From: Phocoena phocoena
Taxonomy: Eukaryota > Chordata > Mammalia > Artiodactyla > Phocoenidae
Length of the DNA stretch: 64,000 nucleotides
Reading direction: 5' to 3'
Assembly (NCBI RefSeq): GCF_963924675.1
Contig: NC_089224.1
Span: 42,079,158 to 42,143,157, forward strand
Position 1 is the first letter of the stretch; every line of letters starts with the position of its first letter. A program made the position numbers and the translations under genes. Under the pieces are notes generated by a model. It saw only the letters and a program-made list of their open reading frames with translations. It searched no databases and was not told the DNA's origin. Shown here one piece after another: positions 1 to 9,715 of this stretch.

Positions 1-632
1 GGTGCTCTGAATCCCCTCTCCTCGCGCACCCCGAAACAATGGTCTCTTGCCTCTTAGGCAGTTCCAGGCTTTTACCTGGACTCCCTCCCGGCCAGCTGTG
101 ACGCACTAGCCCTCTTCAGGCTGTGTTCAAGCAGCCAACCCCAGTCCCCTCCCTGGGATCTGACCTCCGAAGCCCGAGCCTCAGCTCCCAGCCCCAACCC
201 ATCCCGGCTGGTGAGCAGACAAGCCTCCTGGGCTGGTGAGTGCTGGTCAACACTGATCCTCTGTGAGGGAATCTCTCCACTTTGCCCTCTGCACCCCTGT
301 TGCTGCGCTCTCCTCTGTGCCTCAGAAGCTTCCCCTCTGCCCACACCCCGTCTCTGCCAGTGAAGGGGCTTCCTAGTGTGTGGAGACTTTTCCTCCTTTA
401 CAGCTCCCTCCCTGAGGTGCAGGTCCCATCCCTATTCTTTTGCCTCTGTTTTTTCTTTTACCCTACCCAGGTACGTGGGGGAATTTCTTGCCTTTTGGGA
501 AGTCTGAGGTTCTCTGCCAGTGTTCAGTAGGTGTTCTGTAGGAGTTGTTCCACATGTAGATGCAGTTTTGATGTATTTGTGGGGAGCAAGGAGCAAGACA
601 TCTTACCCCTCCACCATCTTGAAGGAGCCCCC
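1..632 (-). mobile_element. L1 5' UTR, minus strand, cut by window edge
   Basis: The reverse complement, read from about 632 downward, follows the first ~670 bases of the full-length L1 5' UTR at 13222-13889. Shared landmarks are the start motif AAGATGGTGG (611-620), the block ending in AACTCCTACAGAA, and near base 1 the counterpart of the segment around 13825-13885. The element therefore starts at ~632 and continues left of the window. It is older than the 13222 copy: the YY1-like start motif reads ATGGTG rather than ATGGCG, and many CpGs are lost. No coding part is visible. The open frames here (72-346, 282-530) are chance frames in 5' UTR sequence. Confidence 0.88.
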
Positions 633-1265
633 TAGATCTTGATTTTTAAAAAAATTCTCCAATAAGAGGAACCAGAAAAATGGCATATTCTAGGACTAGA
701 AAATACAGGATGATCCCAGATGTCTTGTGGTCTCAAAAATTAAGGAAGTGCTCAAAAAAAAAAAAAAATCAACCAGTCAGTAAACAAACAAACCTACAAT
801 GTTGGTGGTATGTCAAAAAGACACAAAAGGCAACTGAAAGAACTCCCAGTGGCTAAAGCTGGAACAATTTCACCAACAAAATAAAGTAGTATTGGATTAT
901 AATCAAAAGTAACCCAAATTATAAAGTAAATATCTATAAATTCATACTGATATAAATGATTGAATACAATTATATGCAGGAGACAGTACAAATCTTTCAA
1001 GCAGTAGAACTCCAAATAACTTATGTAGACACTTTCCCTTAGAGGAAGTGAAGCATAAACCCACTCCCTAAATAGGGGCTGCGCATGTGACTTCTTTCCA
1101 GAGGATAGTATGAAAAACAGGAAAAGAGAGTAATATTACAGTGGAGAACCCTGTCAAGCACTATCTCAGTCATGTGACCAGGCCCAGCATAAGCAGTGAT
1201 AAGTGTTGAAAGTATGGTCCCTTGATATGATATGAAGAAAAAGGCACTTTAGCTCCATGATCATC
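633..1265 (+). mobile_element. Ancient L1 (L1M-type) 3' UTR remnant
   Basis: The text resembles the 3' UTR shared by old mammalian L1M families. Recognisable steps are a segment on accessory bases and AAAGGCACTGAAAG-like text near 825, AATTCAAATAA-like text near 1010, then ACAGTGGAGAACC at ~1140, a CAGTCATGTGACC-like step and the TGATATGATATGAAGAAAAAGGCAC block at 1225-1250. It is interrupted by short A-runs and heavily mutated. No frame is open. Assignment rests on remembered consensus. The minus-strand open frame at 794-1015 is a shadow. Confidence 0.6.
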
Positions 1266-1745
1266 CCATAGTATTATGTGTTTATTACTTTTTATTGATG
1301 ACCTTATTTCATTTTATGTACATACCATAATTTGTTTACCCATTTCCATGTTGATGGACATGTGGGCTGTTTCCTATTTTGGTTTTACAAATAAAGCTGG
1401 TATGGGCATTTATTTTAGGTGGGCATTCGCTTTCCTCACTTTTGGATAAATACCTAGAAGTGGAATGACTGGACTCAATGGCAGACATATGTTTAACTTT
1501 TAAAACTGTTCTCTAAGTGGTTTGTGTTTGTGTGTGTGTATTTTGTTCTATCCATCATTGCTAGAGGAGTATTGAAATCTCTTATATTAAAATCTGACTG
1601 TACTCATTATCTATTTCTTATTTCATTTCTGTTAAGTTTGACTTTCTATATTTTGAAACGTCTATTAGGAAACATTAAGGATTATTATATCTTCTTGATT
1701 AATTGACCCCTTTAATATTATGAAAATCCTTCTCTTTTCTCATAA
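1266..1745 (-). mobile_element. Ancient L1 ORF2 fragments, antisense, internally deleted
   Basis: 1320-1520 reads as the antisense of the L1 ORF2 C-terminal region, with the 'TTGATGGACATGTGGGCTGT' step and the later 'AGAAGTGGAATGACTGG' step that occur in antisense L1 copies. 1540-1745 reads as antisense endonuclease-domain sequence, including TTGATTAATTGACCCCTTTA at 1697-1716, the same block found at 36625-36640. The order fits one minus-strand element that lost the reverse-transcriptase part, though two separate insertions are also possible. Confidence 0.55.
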
Positions 1746-3416
1746 ACCTATATTCTCTAATATTAAAATAGCCAATAAAGGAGAGAAGTAAAGGGGATCT
1801 CCAAATTGATGGTTTAGGTTATACCCAAGAGAATAAGATGAAAATAATACCTCACACAGAAAGGACAACCAGTCTACGTTTTTTCCATGTAATTCAATAT
1901 ACATGAAAGTGGAGGGTTCTTTCCTTATTGTACCATACTTTAAACCTGAAAAATTAGCATAGACTACTTTCTTCCAAAACAAAGAAGAAAACCAAGAAGG
2001 AAAAAAATCCTTAATTTAGGGAAGCAGGATCTCTGATCCTGAGACAAAGGGGATAGCATGCTGTAGGATGAAAAGGGCTATCTCCAAAGATGAAAAACTA
2101 AACTGATTAGCAGATGTGATGCTTTTGTGAAAAATTGTGCTGAAATAATAATAGAAGGTGTTAGAAGATTTAATAATAGGTAAAAGGAAAATTAAAGAAA
2201 AAAAGGCAAATTTTAACTTCAAGTGCAACAAAAAATGTGGGAAAAATAAAGATAATACACACACTGGTTGTGAATAATATTTAGGAAGACGTAAAAATGT
2301 AAACATGGAATATACATTGAAGCAAAAATTGTATTATAGTAATATTGGGTATACTGGAAGAAATGCAGAAAGGACACCAGTGTAACAATTTAATTGTCAT
2401 CTGCAATCATAGAAAGTCAATATGTAATGTGCAAATCTGATGAACAAAAAAAGGTCAATATATATTTACTGCTTGAAAACATAAAGATATGTAAGTTCTA
2501 GGATACGGTAGTTAAAATAGTCTCAATTATTTGCCTCTTGAGAGGCAAATACATCAGTTCTTTACTTTAATAAAGTTCTGCAAAGGAGAACATAGCTGAG
2601 AAAAATTTGGTTGCCCCCCACTGCTAACCAGAAAGCCTTTCCTTCTTTACAAATAGATTTCTTATTTCCCTTTTCCTACTTTACATATATTAGGTAATCA
2701 AAATTGATCACATTTTGAAAAAGAAAGGTGATGGTCTCTTTATCAGATGTCTAACATACTCTTTCAAAAAAGATGGAATTATTAATTCAAGGAATTGTTC
2801 CTAGGAAGAAGGCATAATTTATTTATTATAACACTCACGTGTCCTCTGCTAAAACACTAAAAAAATATTGTCTAAAAAGGATCTATAACCAAAAAAAAGT
2901 CCTTTTTAAGGACTTTTCTAATTTCCTTTTTAAGGTTTTCTAATTCCTTGTTTTTATTTTTTAGAGTGGTAGCCCTTAAGAAAAATAAACCGCATATAAT
3001 CATTGGTATTATGGACAAAGTCTCCAGACTAAATCATGATAACACCAGTAGAGAAAACCAATGGTTGCCTTAATAAATTAAGCCTTGTGGTGGATAAATG
3101 TTTCCCCACAAATACATTTTCCCTATTGTCAAAATTTATACCTTTAATTCTTTCAAATAAAGGGCTTTTGTTTCACATTTTTTTCTTAACACATCATATG
3201 CATACAAATTCCTATAGGATCCAGACATAACCTGTATACAACCAGACATTGCCTATGGATGGTGAATATTTCTTTGTCTATTGTTATTTTTATGGAAAAA
3301 GGAAACACCTTGTAGAAGAAATGGGGTAGAAGTTAGGAAATCATAGCAATAGTAAATTATTTTTACCAGCATGATTTTTTAACTGTTATGTTCTGAAATT
3401 TATAGAAACTATATAG
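1746..3416. other. AT-rich sequence, no feature recognised
   Basis: No gene or repeat family was recognised. Two short hairpin-capable palindromes are present: 2529-2550 (10-bp arms, 2-base loop) and 2895-2917 (10-bp arms, 3-base loop). Open frames at 1740-1982, 2016-2306 and 3036-3230 are short, low-complexity and unsupported. Confidence 0.5.
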
Positions 3417-3776
3417 TGTCTAGTTTTCAAAACAACCCCAAGCATACAAATTAAAGTGAGTGAGACCAGCTCTACTCCTTTAGAGTTAGTCTGGCTCAAA
3501 CATCCTGTGACAATTATGATAAGAATCTATTTACTGGACACAGATAGGAAGGATGATGACTTTATCCATCCACCAGGAATCAATGGAATAACAGTGGTTT
3601 CTGAGGTATTTTGTCAAATAAATAACACCAAGGTTGAACTACTTGAAGTGAAAAGCTGTCATTCTGAGACATGCATTGAGGAAAAGGGTTTCAAAAATGA
3701 TAAATATGAAGTAAAAATTGCATGTTCAGGGAAAACTGAAGATGAACTAGGATGTGAAGAACTTTATTGGATGTAA
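3417..3776 (+). CDS. Unidentified open segment, possible exon or decayed gene
   Basis: One frame stays open from just after a TAG at 3414-3416 to the TAA at 3774-3776, about 119 codons in AT-rich DNA. The translation is not low-complexity: it has several cysteines in its second half (FCQINN, KSCHSETCIEE, IACSG, LGCEE), an N-X-T sequon and a mixed charged composition. There is no good ATG; the in-frame start is GTG at 3456, so this would have to be an internal exon. The frame ends inside GAT|GTAAGA (donor-like, ~3772/3773), and a TAG acceptor lies at 3420-3422 with only a weak pyrimidine tract. I do not recognise the protein. It could be an exon, a processed pseudogene fragment or chance. Confidence 0.25.
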   Translation, partial: CLVFKTTPSIQIKVSETSSTPLELVWLKHPVTIMIRIYLLDTDRKDDDFIHPPGINGITVVSEVFCQINNTKVELLEVKSCHSETCIEEKGFKNDKYEVKIACSGKTEDELGCEELYWM

Positions 3777-5939
3777 GATCCTGTTCCTGATAATACTTAA
3801 TTAAAAACACATTTTCCAGGCTATATTTTGAATGATTTTATATATATGCATATTTATAAATAAATATATATTTATGGAGAGATATATTGTGAATGAAAGG
3901 AAGAAATTTCAAATACTGCACAATACACATTTCTCCAAGTTAAGAATAAAGATTGAAGTAGACTTGTCTTTCTAAAACATTGTGTTCACACCAGCTAATA
4001 CTCATGTTAGTGCATTCCTTGCTTCCTTTCTTCCTTCCTTCCTTCCTCCCTCCCTCCTCCCTTCTCTCTCTCGCTCGCTCTCTCTCTTCCTTTCTTTCTT
4101 TCCTTCTTTCTCAGGCTAGCTGACAAATTTGACATCACTATACCATTATTTGGCATGGAAACTGTCACAGATCTGAAATTCCAAGTTTTTTATTCTTCAT
4201 ATGTCAGAGTTATTTTTCCCACAACATAAAATGATTCATTTCTCTCTCCTTTTCTGTGCCTACTCTATGCCAACAGGGTGGACTCCAAGCTACTTAGTAT
4301 AGTCAGAAAAACTCTTTAGATCTTGGCTAGAGTCCAACATTGAGGAATAAATTTCAGTTATTTTCAGTCATAACTGAATATACTCTAGACCAGAGGTTGA
4401 TTACTTCTTTGTATATGTGGCACACTCAAAATTAAGAGCTCTTGGTAGCACATTCAAAGGTATAAAACATATTCAAATCAACATTAAACAGCAGCAATGA
4501 TTACAGTTCAATCTCTAATGTAGTATAATATCTCAAATATTTTATACAAATTTTCACTATTAGGACACAAGTCACTCTTGTCATCTTTTAGCAATGAGAT
4601 GCTCCATTGAGCTATACAATTCTCTAGAAGCAAAGTTTGTCCTTGTTGGTTATGCTGTCTTTTTGTGTATGTGCATGGTTGATGTCTCACACAGATTTAC
4701 AACTCTTATTTCTGATAAGCTTCATCCTTCTTTTCAGTGAAACAAAATTGGAGACACAACAGCCTGCCAAAACACACTTAGTGAGAACAACCATTTTAGA
4801 CATATTGAACTTCTTGCATTTGCTTAAAAATATATTGTGTCTTTTCTTTGCCTCAAGTTATTCCTTGAATCAATGTCCAGTCCTTCACAGTGTGGGACCA
4901 TGTGTGACCAAGCTGGCTTGCCCAGGAGGAAAGAAAAATATCCCAATGCGTCACTCTTCTCCCTCAGTTAGAACATTTTCTGTTGTTCCCCACTTGCTGA
5001 ACTGAATGAGGAGCCGAAAGTAAGGGAATATACTTATATAAACAGGACATTCTGATGATACATGGACAGAGAAAGAAGAAGGATATGTAGCATACCCTGT
5101 CTTCCCAATAAGCTGAAGTTGTTTACCATCCAGTTTACTAAGATTCACATTCCTACTGCATGTAGTAAAGAATTAACTTCTGTAGATTTGCTTGAAGTAA
5201 ATAGAAAAGAAAAACACAACCTGATACAAAATGCAAATTGAATGTTGATAAGAGAGGTAGATAAACAGAAGCTTATCCTGTCACGAACATGCTAAAAATG
5301 TTTAGAAAGTCACTGTGGTATTATAACTTCATGTAGTACAACCACCCATTTGCATACAAGAGAATCTATATTAACCTTGTTGTCTTCTTTTCTAACATAG
5401 GATAATAAATAATCTCTTAGTATAAGCATATTTATTTTGTGATCCCCCTCTAACAAAGTAAGGATTAGAGCATTAAATGGTGAACTATTTTTCTAAACTA
5501 TAAAGTGAGGGGGAAATCACATTTGCATAGTATAAAAGATAATACTTAGCAGAATTGATGACTGGCTACCAGGTACTAATTTACCTCTGTATATTTCAAC
5601 CCTTAGCTTTTCCCACCTATATAAACTCTGTCAGAAATATTTTTATTTCATAGAGCTTTATATTTTTCTGGCATTATGTTCTCTCACACACAAACTTAGA
5701 AATATATATAGATGTAGAGATTCAGAAGTACTCATTTTAATATTATTGATGTTTTTGTTTGAAAATTTACACTTAAATATATAGAATTTGTATGTACTGA
5801 ACATGTACATACAAATATATGAACTTATTATAAGATAAATGTGTTTATATACAGTTGAGAGATCACCCAATACACACTTAAGAATGACTCAGGAATTATA
5901 TATTAAAAATTTTGGAGAAATTCTATGATTCTGTAGCTA
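3777..5939. other. Mostly unrecognised AT-rich sequence
   Basis: Apart from the pyrimidine-rich repeat at 4016-4113 and an AT-rich stretch at 3840-3890, no element or gene was recognised. The overlapping open frames at 4508-5148 on both strands are short, lack exon signals I can support and have no recognisable protein. Confidence 0.45.
4016..4113. repeat. (CTTC)n/(CT)n polypyrimidine repeat
   Basis: Runs of CTTC, CCTC, CT and CTTT units form an almost pure pyrimidine strand of ~98 bases, broken by two CTCG steps. It is a typical simple-sequence tract with possible triplex or H-DNA character. Confidence 0.9.
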
Positions 5940-6110
5940 TCATTCACTCATTAATGAGTTTATTCAGCAACTATTTATTGAATGCTACTTTGGGCCAGAT
6001 ATTATGGAAAATACTGAGGAGAAAGAAGAATAAAAATTTCCCTACCCTTTAAGAACTGAATATTCTCTAATTATATTAATAGGAATATGTAAAAAGTAAC
6101 TTTAAGACAT
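5940..6110 (-). mobile_element. L2 LINE 3' remnant, antisense
   Basis: The segment with TTTATTCAGCAACTATTTATTGAATGC..., then GGGCCAGATATTATGG and 'CCCTACCCTTTAAGAACT', follows the antisense order of the L2 3' end (target-like ATTCA repeats, 'TATTTATTGA', 'GTGCCAGGCACTG', 'CCCTCAAGGAGCT'). It is a diverged ancient copy. Confidence 0.6.
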
Positions 6111-6144
6111 GTAAACAATTAATAGAAATATATATTGTTATTTG

Positions 6145-6240
6145 TTGTATATCTCCACTGTTAGAATACAAGCTTCACAAGGGCAAAAGGGCAGAACTTT
6201 TTCCATTTTATTCATTGCTAAATCTCCTGTTCATCATATG
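6145..6240 (+). mobile_element. L2 LINE remnant, sense, truncated by L1
   Basis: 'TAGAATACAAGCTTCACAAG' followed by 'GGGCAGAACTTTTTCCATTTT' and 'ATTGCTAAATCTCCTG' matches the order of the L2 3' portion (AAGCTCC-ATGAGGGCAGGGACTTTGTCTGTTT-type text). It ends abruptly where L1 ORF2 sequence begins at ~6241. Confidence 0.55.
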
Positions 6241-7893
6241 CCAATAAAATGGACAACCTAGAAGAAATGGACAGATTCTTAAATAGGTACAATTTCCCAA
6301 GAGTGAACCAGGTAGAAATAGAAAATATGAACAGACCAATTACCAGTAGTGAACTTGAATCAGTCATTAAAACACTCCCAACAAACAAAAGTTCAGGACC
6401 AGATGACCTCACAGGTGAATGCCACCAAACATTTAGAGAAAAGTTAACACCTATCCTTCTCAAACTATTCCAAAAATTGCAGAGGAAGGAACACTTTGGA
6501 ACTCATTCTATGAAGCCACCATCACCCTGATACCAAAACTAGACAAAGATATCACAAAAAAATAAAATTATAGGCCAATATCACTGATGAACATAGATGC
6601 AAAAATTCTCAAGAAAATGTTAGCACACTGAATCCAAAAATACATTAAAAGGATCATACATCATAATCAAGTGGGATAAATCAATCAATGTGACACACCA
6701 CATTAACAAATTGAAGAATAAAAACCATATGATCATCTCAATAGATGCAGAAAAAGCTTTTAACAAAATTCAAAATCAATTTTTCATAAAAACTCTCCAA
6801 AAGTAGGCACAGAGAGAACATACCTCAACATAATAAAGGCCATATATGACAAACCCACAGCAAACATCACACTCAATGGTGAAAAGCAAAAAGTATTTCC
6901 TCTAAGAACAAGACAAGGATGCCCACTCTCACCACTCTCATTCAACATAGTATTGGAAGTCCTAGCCAAAGAAATCAGAGAAAAAAAAGAAGTAAAAAGA
7001 ACCCAAATTGGAAGGAAGAAGTAAAACTGTCATTATTTGCAGATGACAGGATACTATAAACAGAAAATCCTAAAGATGCCACCAGAAAACTATTAGAACT
7101 CATCAATAAAGTTGGTAAAGTTGCAGGATACAAAATTAATTTACAGAAATCTGTTGCACTTCTATACACTAACAATGAAAGGTCAGAAAGGGAAATTAGG
7201 GAAAGAATCTCATTTACCATCACATTGAAAAGAATTTAAAAATCTAGGAATAAACCTACCTAAGGAGGTAAAAGACCTGTACTAAGAAAACTATAAGACA
7301 ATGATGAAAGAAATTGAAAATAACACAAACAGATGGAAAAATAAACCATGTCCATGGACTGGAAGAATTAATATTGTTAAATTGACCATACTACCAAAGG
7401 CAATCTAAAGTTGCAATGCAATCTCTATCAAAATACCAATGGCATTTTTCACAGAACTAGAAAAAAATAATTTAAAAACGTGTATGGAAACAAAAAAGAC
7501 CCCAAGTAGCCAAAACAATCTTGAGAAAGAAGAATGCAGATGGAGGAATCATGCTCCCTGACTTCAGACTATACTACAAAGTTACAGTAATCAAAGCAGT
7601 TTGGTACGGGCACAAAAACAGACACATAGATCAATGGAACAGGATAGAGAGCCCAGAAATAAACCCACACACTTATAGTCAATTCATCTGTGAAAAAGGA
7701 GGCAAGAATATACAATGGAGAAAAGACAGTCTCTTCAATAAATGGTGCTGAGAAAACTGGACAGCTACATGTAACAGAATCAGATTAGAACATTCTCTAA
7801 CACCATATACATAAAAAAAACTCAAAATGAATTAAAGACCTAAATATAAAACTGAATACTATAAAACTCCTAGAGGAAACCATAGGCAGAACA
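6241..7893 (+). mobile_element. L1 ORF2 fragment, disrupted (RT region)
   Basis: Begins inside ORF2 at the equivalent of ~17952 in the full-length L1 (ATGGACAACCTAGAAGAAATGG) and runs parallel to it to the equivalent of ~19647. It encodes pieces of the reverse transcriptase region: the NKSSGPDDLTGE step, the 'SIDAEKAF' step, the 'ADD' box at ~7039-7050, and the [18 protein letters not shown] step near 7610-7665. Stop codons and frameshifts are numerous, so it is non-functional. It lacks both L1 ends and is joined directly to a second L1 fragment at ~7888. Confidence 0.88.
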
Positions 7894-9437
7894 AAGCAGG
7901 AGGCATAACCCTCCCAGACTTCAGACAATACTGCAAAGCTACAGTAATAAAAATAGCATGGTATTGGCACAAAAACTGACATATAGATCAATGGAACAAA
8001 ACAGAGAGCCCAGAAATAAACCCATACACCTAAGGTCAATTAACCTTCAACAAAGGAGACAAGAATATACAATGGGAAAAAGACAGTCTCTTCAGCAAGT
8101 GGTGTTGGGAAAGTTGGACAGCCACATGTAAATCAATGAAGTTAGAACACACCCTCTCACCATACACAAAAATAAACTCAACATGGTTTAAAGACTTAGA
8201 CATGACACCATAAAACTCCTAGAAGAGATCATAGAAAAAACATTCTCAGGCATAAATTGTACCAATTTTTTTAGGTCAGTCTCCCAAGGCAATAGAAATA
8301 AAAACAAAAATAAACAAATGGGACCTAATTAAACTTACAAGCTTCTGCACAGCAAAGGAAACCATCAACAAAACAAAAAGACAACTTTCTGAATGGAAGA
8401 AAATATTTGCAAATGATATGACCAATAAGGGATTAATATCCAACATATATAAACAGCTCATACAACTCAATATCAAAAAAAAGCCACCACTCAAAAAATG
8501 GTCAGAAGACCTGAATAGATATTTTTCCATAGAAGACACACAGATGGCCATCAGGCACATGAAAAGATGTTCAACATTGCTAATCATCAGGAAAATGCAA
8601 ATCAAAACCATAATGAGATCTCACCTCAGCCCTGTCAGAATGCCTGTCATCAAAATGAACACAAATAACAAATGTTGGTGAGGATGTGGAGAAAAGGAAA
8701 TCCTCCTATACTGTTGGTGGGAATGCAAATTGGTGCAGTCACTGTGGAAAACAATATGGAGGTTTCTCAAAGAACTAAAAATAGAACTAACATATGACCC
8801 AGTAATTTCACTCCTGGGTATATTTGAAAAAGCAAAAACACTAATTAGAAAAGATACATGCACCCCAATGTTCAGAGCAGCATTATTTATAATTGCCAAG
8901 ATATGGAAGCAACCTAAATATCTATCAACAGATGGATAAAGACGTGTGTGTGTGTGTGTGTGTGTGTGTACACACGCACACACACACACAATGGAATATC
9001 ACTCAGTCATAAAATAATGAAAGTTTGCTATTTGCAGCAACATGGACAGACTTGAAGGGCGTTGCGCTAAGTGTAATAAGTCAGACAGAGAAAGACAAAT
9101 ACAGTGTGGTATCACTTATATGTGCAATCTAAAAAATATAACAATCTAGTGAATATAATAAAAAAGAAGCAGACTCACAGATATAGAGAACAAACCAGTA
9201 GTTACCAGTGGGGAGAAGGGAGGGGAGAGGGGCAATATAGCAGTAGAGGATTAAGAGGTACAAACTATTATGTATAAAATAAGCTACAAGGATATATTAT
9301 ACAGCATGGGAAATATAGCCAATATTTTATAATAGCTAAAATGGAGTATAAGCTTTGGAAATTGTGAATCACTATATTGTACACCTGTAACATATAATAT
9401 TTTATAGCAAGTATACCTCAATTAAAAAAAAGAAAAA
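7888..9437 (+). mobile_element. L1 3' half, different subfamily, disrupted
   Basis: At ~7888 the text jumps back in ORF2 to the GGIT-LPDFR region already present at 7545-7565, so about 350 bases of ORF2 occur twice. It then runs to the end of ORF2 (Cys-motif region 8676-8745), a 3' UTR and an A-rich tail at 9422-9437. Wording is closer to the 43250 copy than to the 13222 copy (for example 'GGAGGCATAACCCTCCCAG'). A (TG)n(CA)n repeat sits inside the ORF2 end. Several stops make it dead. Confidence 0.85.
8943..8990. repeat. (TG)n(CA)n microsatellite
   Basis: A run of TG units to ~8968 passes into CA units at 8971-8990, forming a self-complementary tract. It sits where L1 ORF2 normally reads GATGTGG...ATATATACAATGG, so it grew from L1 sequence. 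It is a likely polymorphic and hairpin-forming site. Confidence 0.92.
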
Positions 9438-9461
9438 AGAATGATAAAAATAATGTTACAT

Positions 9462-9715
9462 AAAACTCACTATTTACTAGATGCCAGACTCTCTAAGCAT
9501 TTTACATGTAGTTATTGATTAATCTATATCATTGTTTCATGATAACGTTACTATTTGTGGTTCCACTTTATAAGTTAAAAAAAGGAACAAGAGAAAGAAT
9601 AAGAAATCCTCACAAGGTAGCAGAAAAGAGCATGAGTCTTGTCTCAAGCAGACACCAAATTCCTTGGTTTAAACCACTAGACGACATTGTCACTTACAGA
9701 ATTCTCAGAGCATAT
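9462..9715. mobile_element. MIR-like SINE remnants
   Basis: 9462-9600 reads like antisense MIR: 'CTAGATGCCAGACTCTCTAAGCATTTTACATGTAG', then a decayed 'ACTATTTGTGG-TCC-TTTATA' step. 9617-9685 has a faint sense-MIR order (AGCAGAAAAGAGCATGAGTC... 'GGTTTAAACC'). Both are strongly diverged. Confidence 0.4.

Noticed and set aside
4637..5005. 122-codon plus-strand frame starting with a hydrophobic stretch
   Set aside because: Looks superficially like a signal peptide, but frames overlap on the other strand, nothing downstream resembles a known domain, and T-rich DNA yields such runs by chance.
8621..8989. 122-codon minus-strand frame with His-Thr repeats
   Set aside because: Half is the TG/CA microsatellite and the rest is antisense L1 ORF2.
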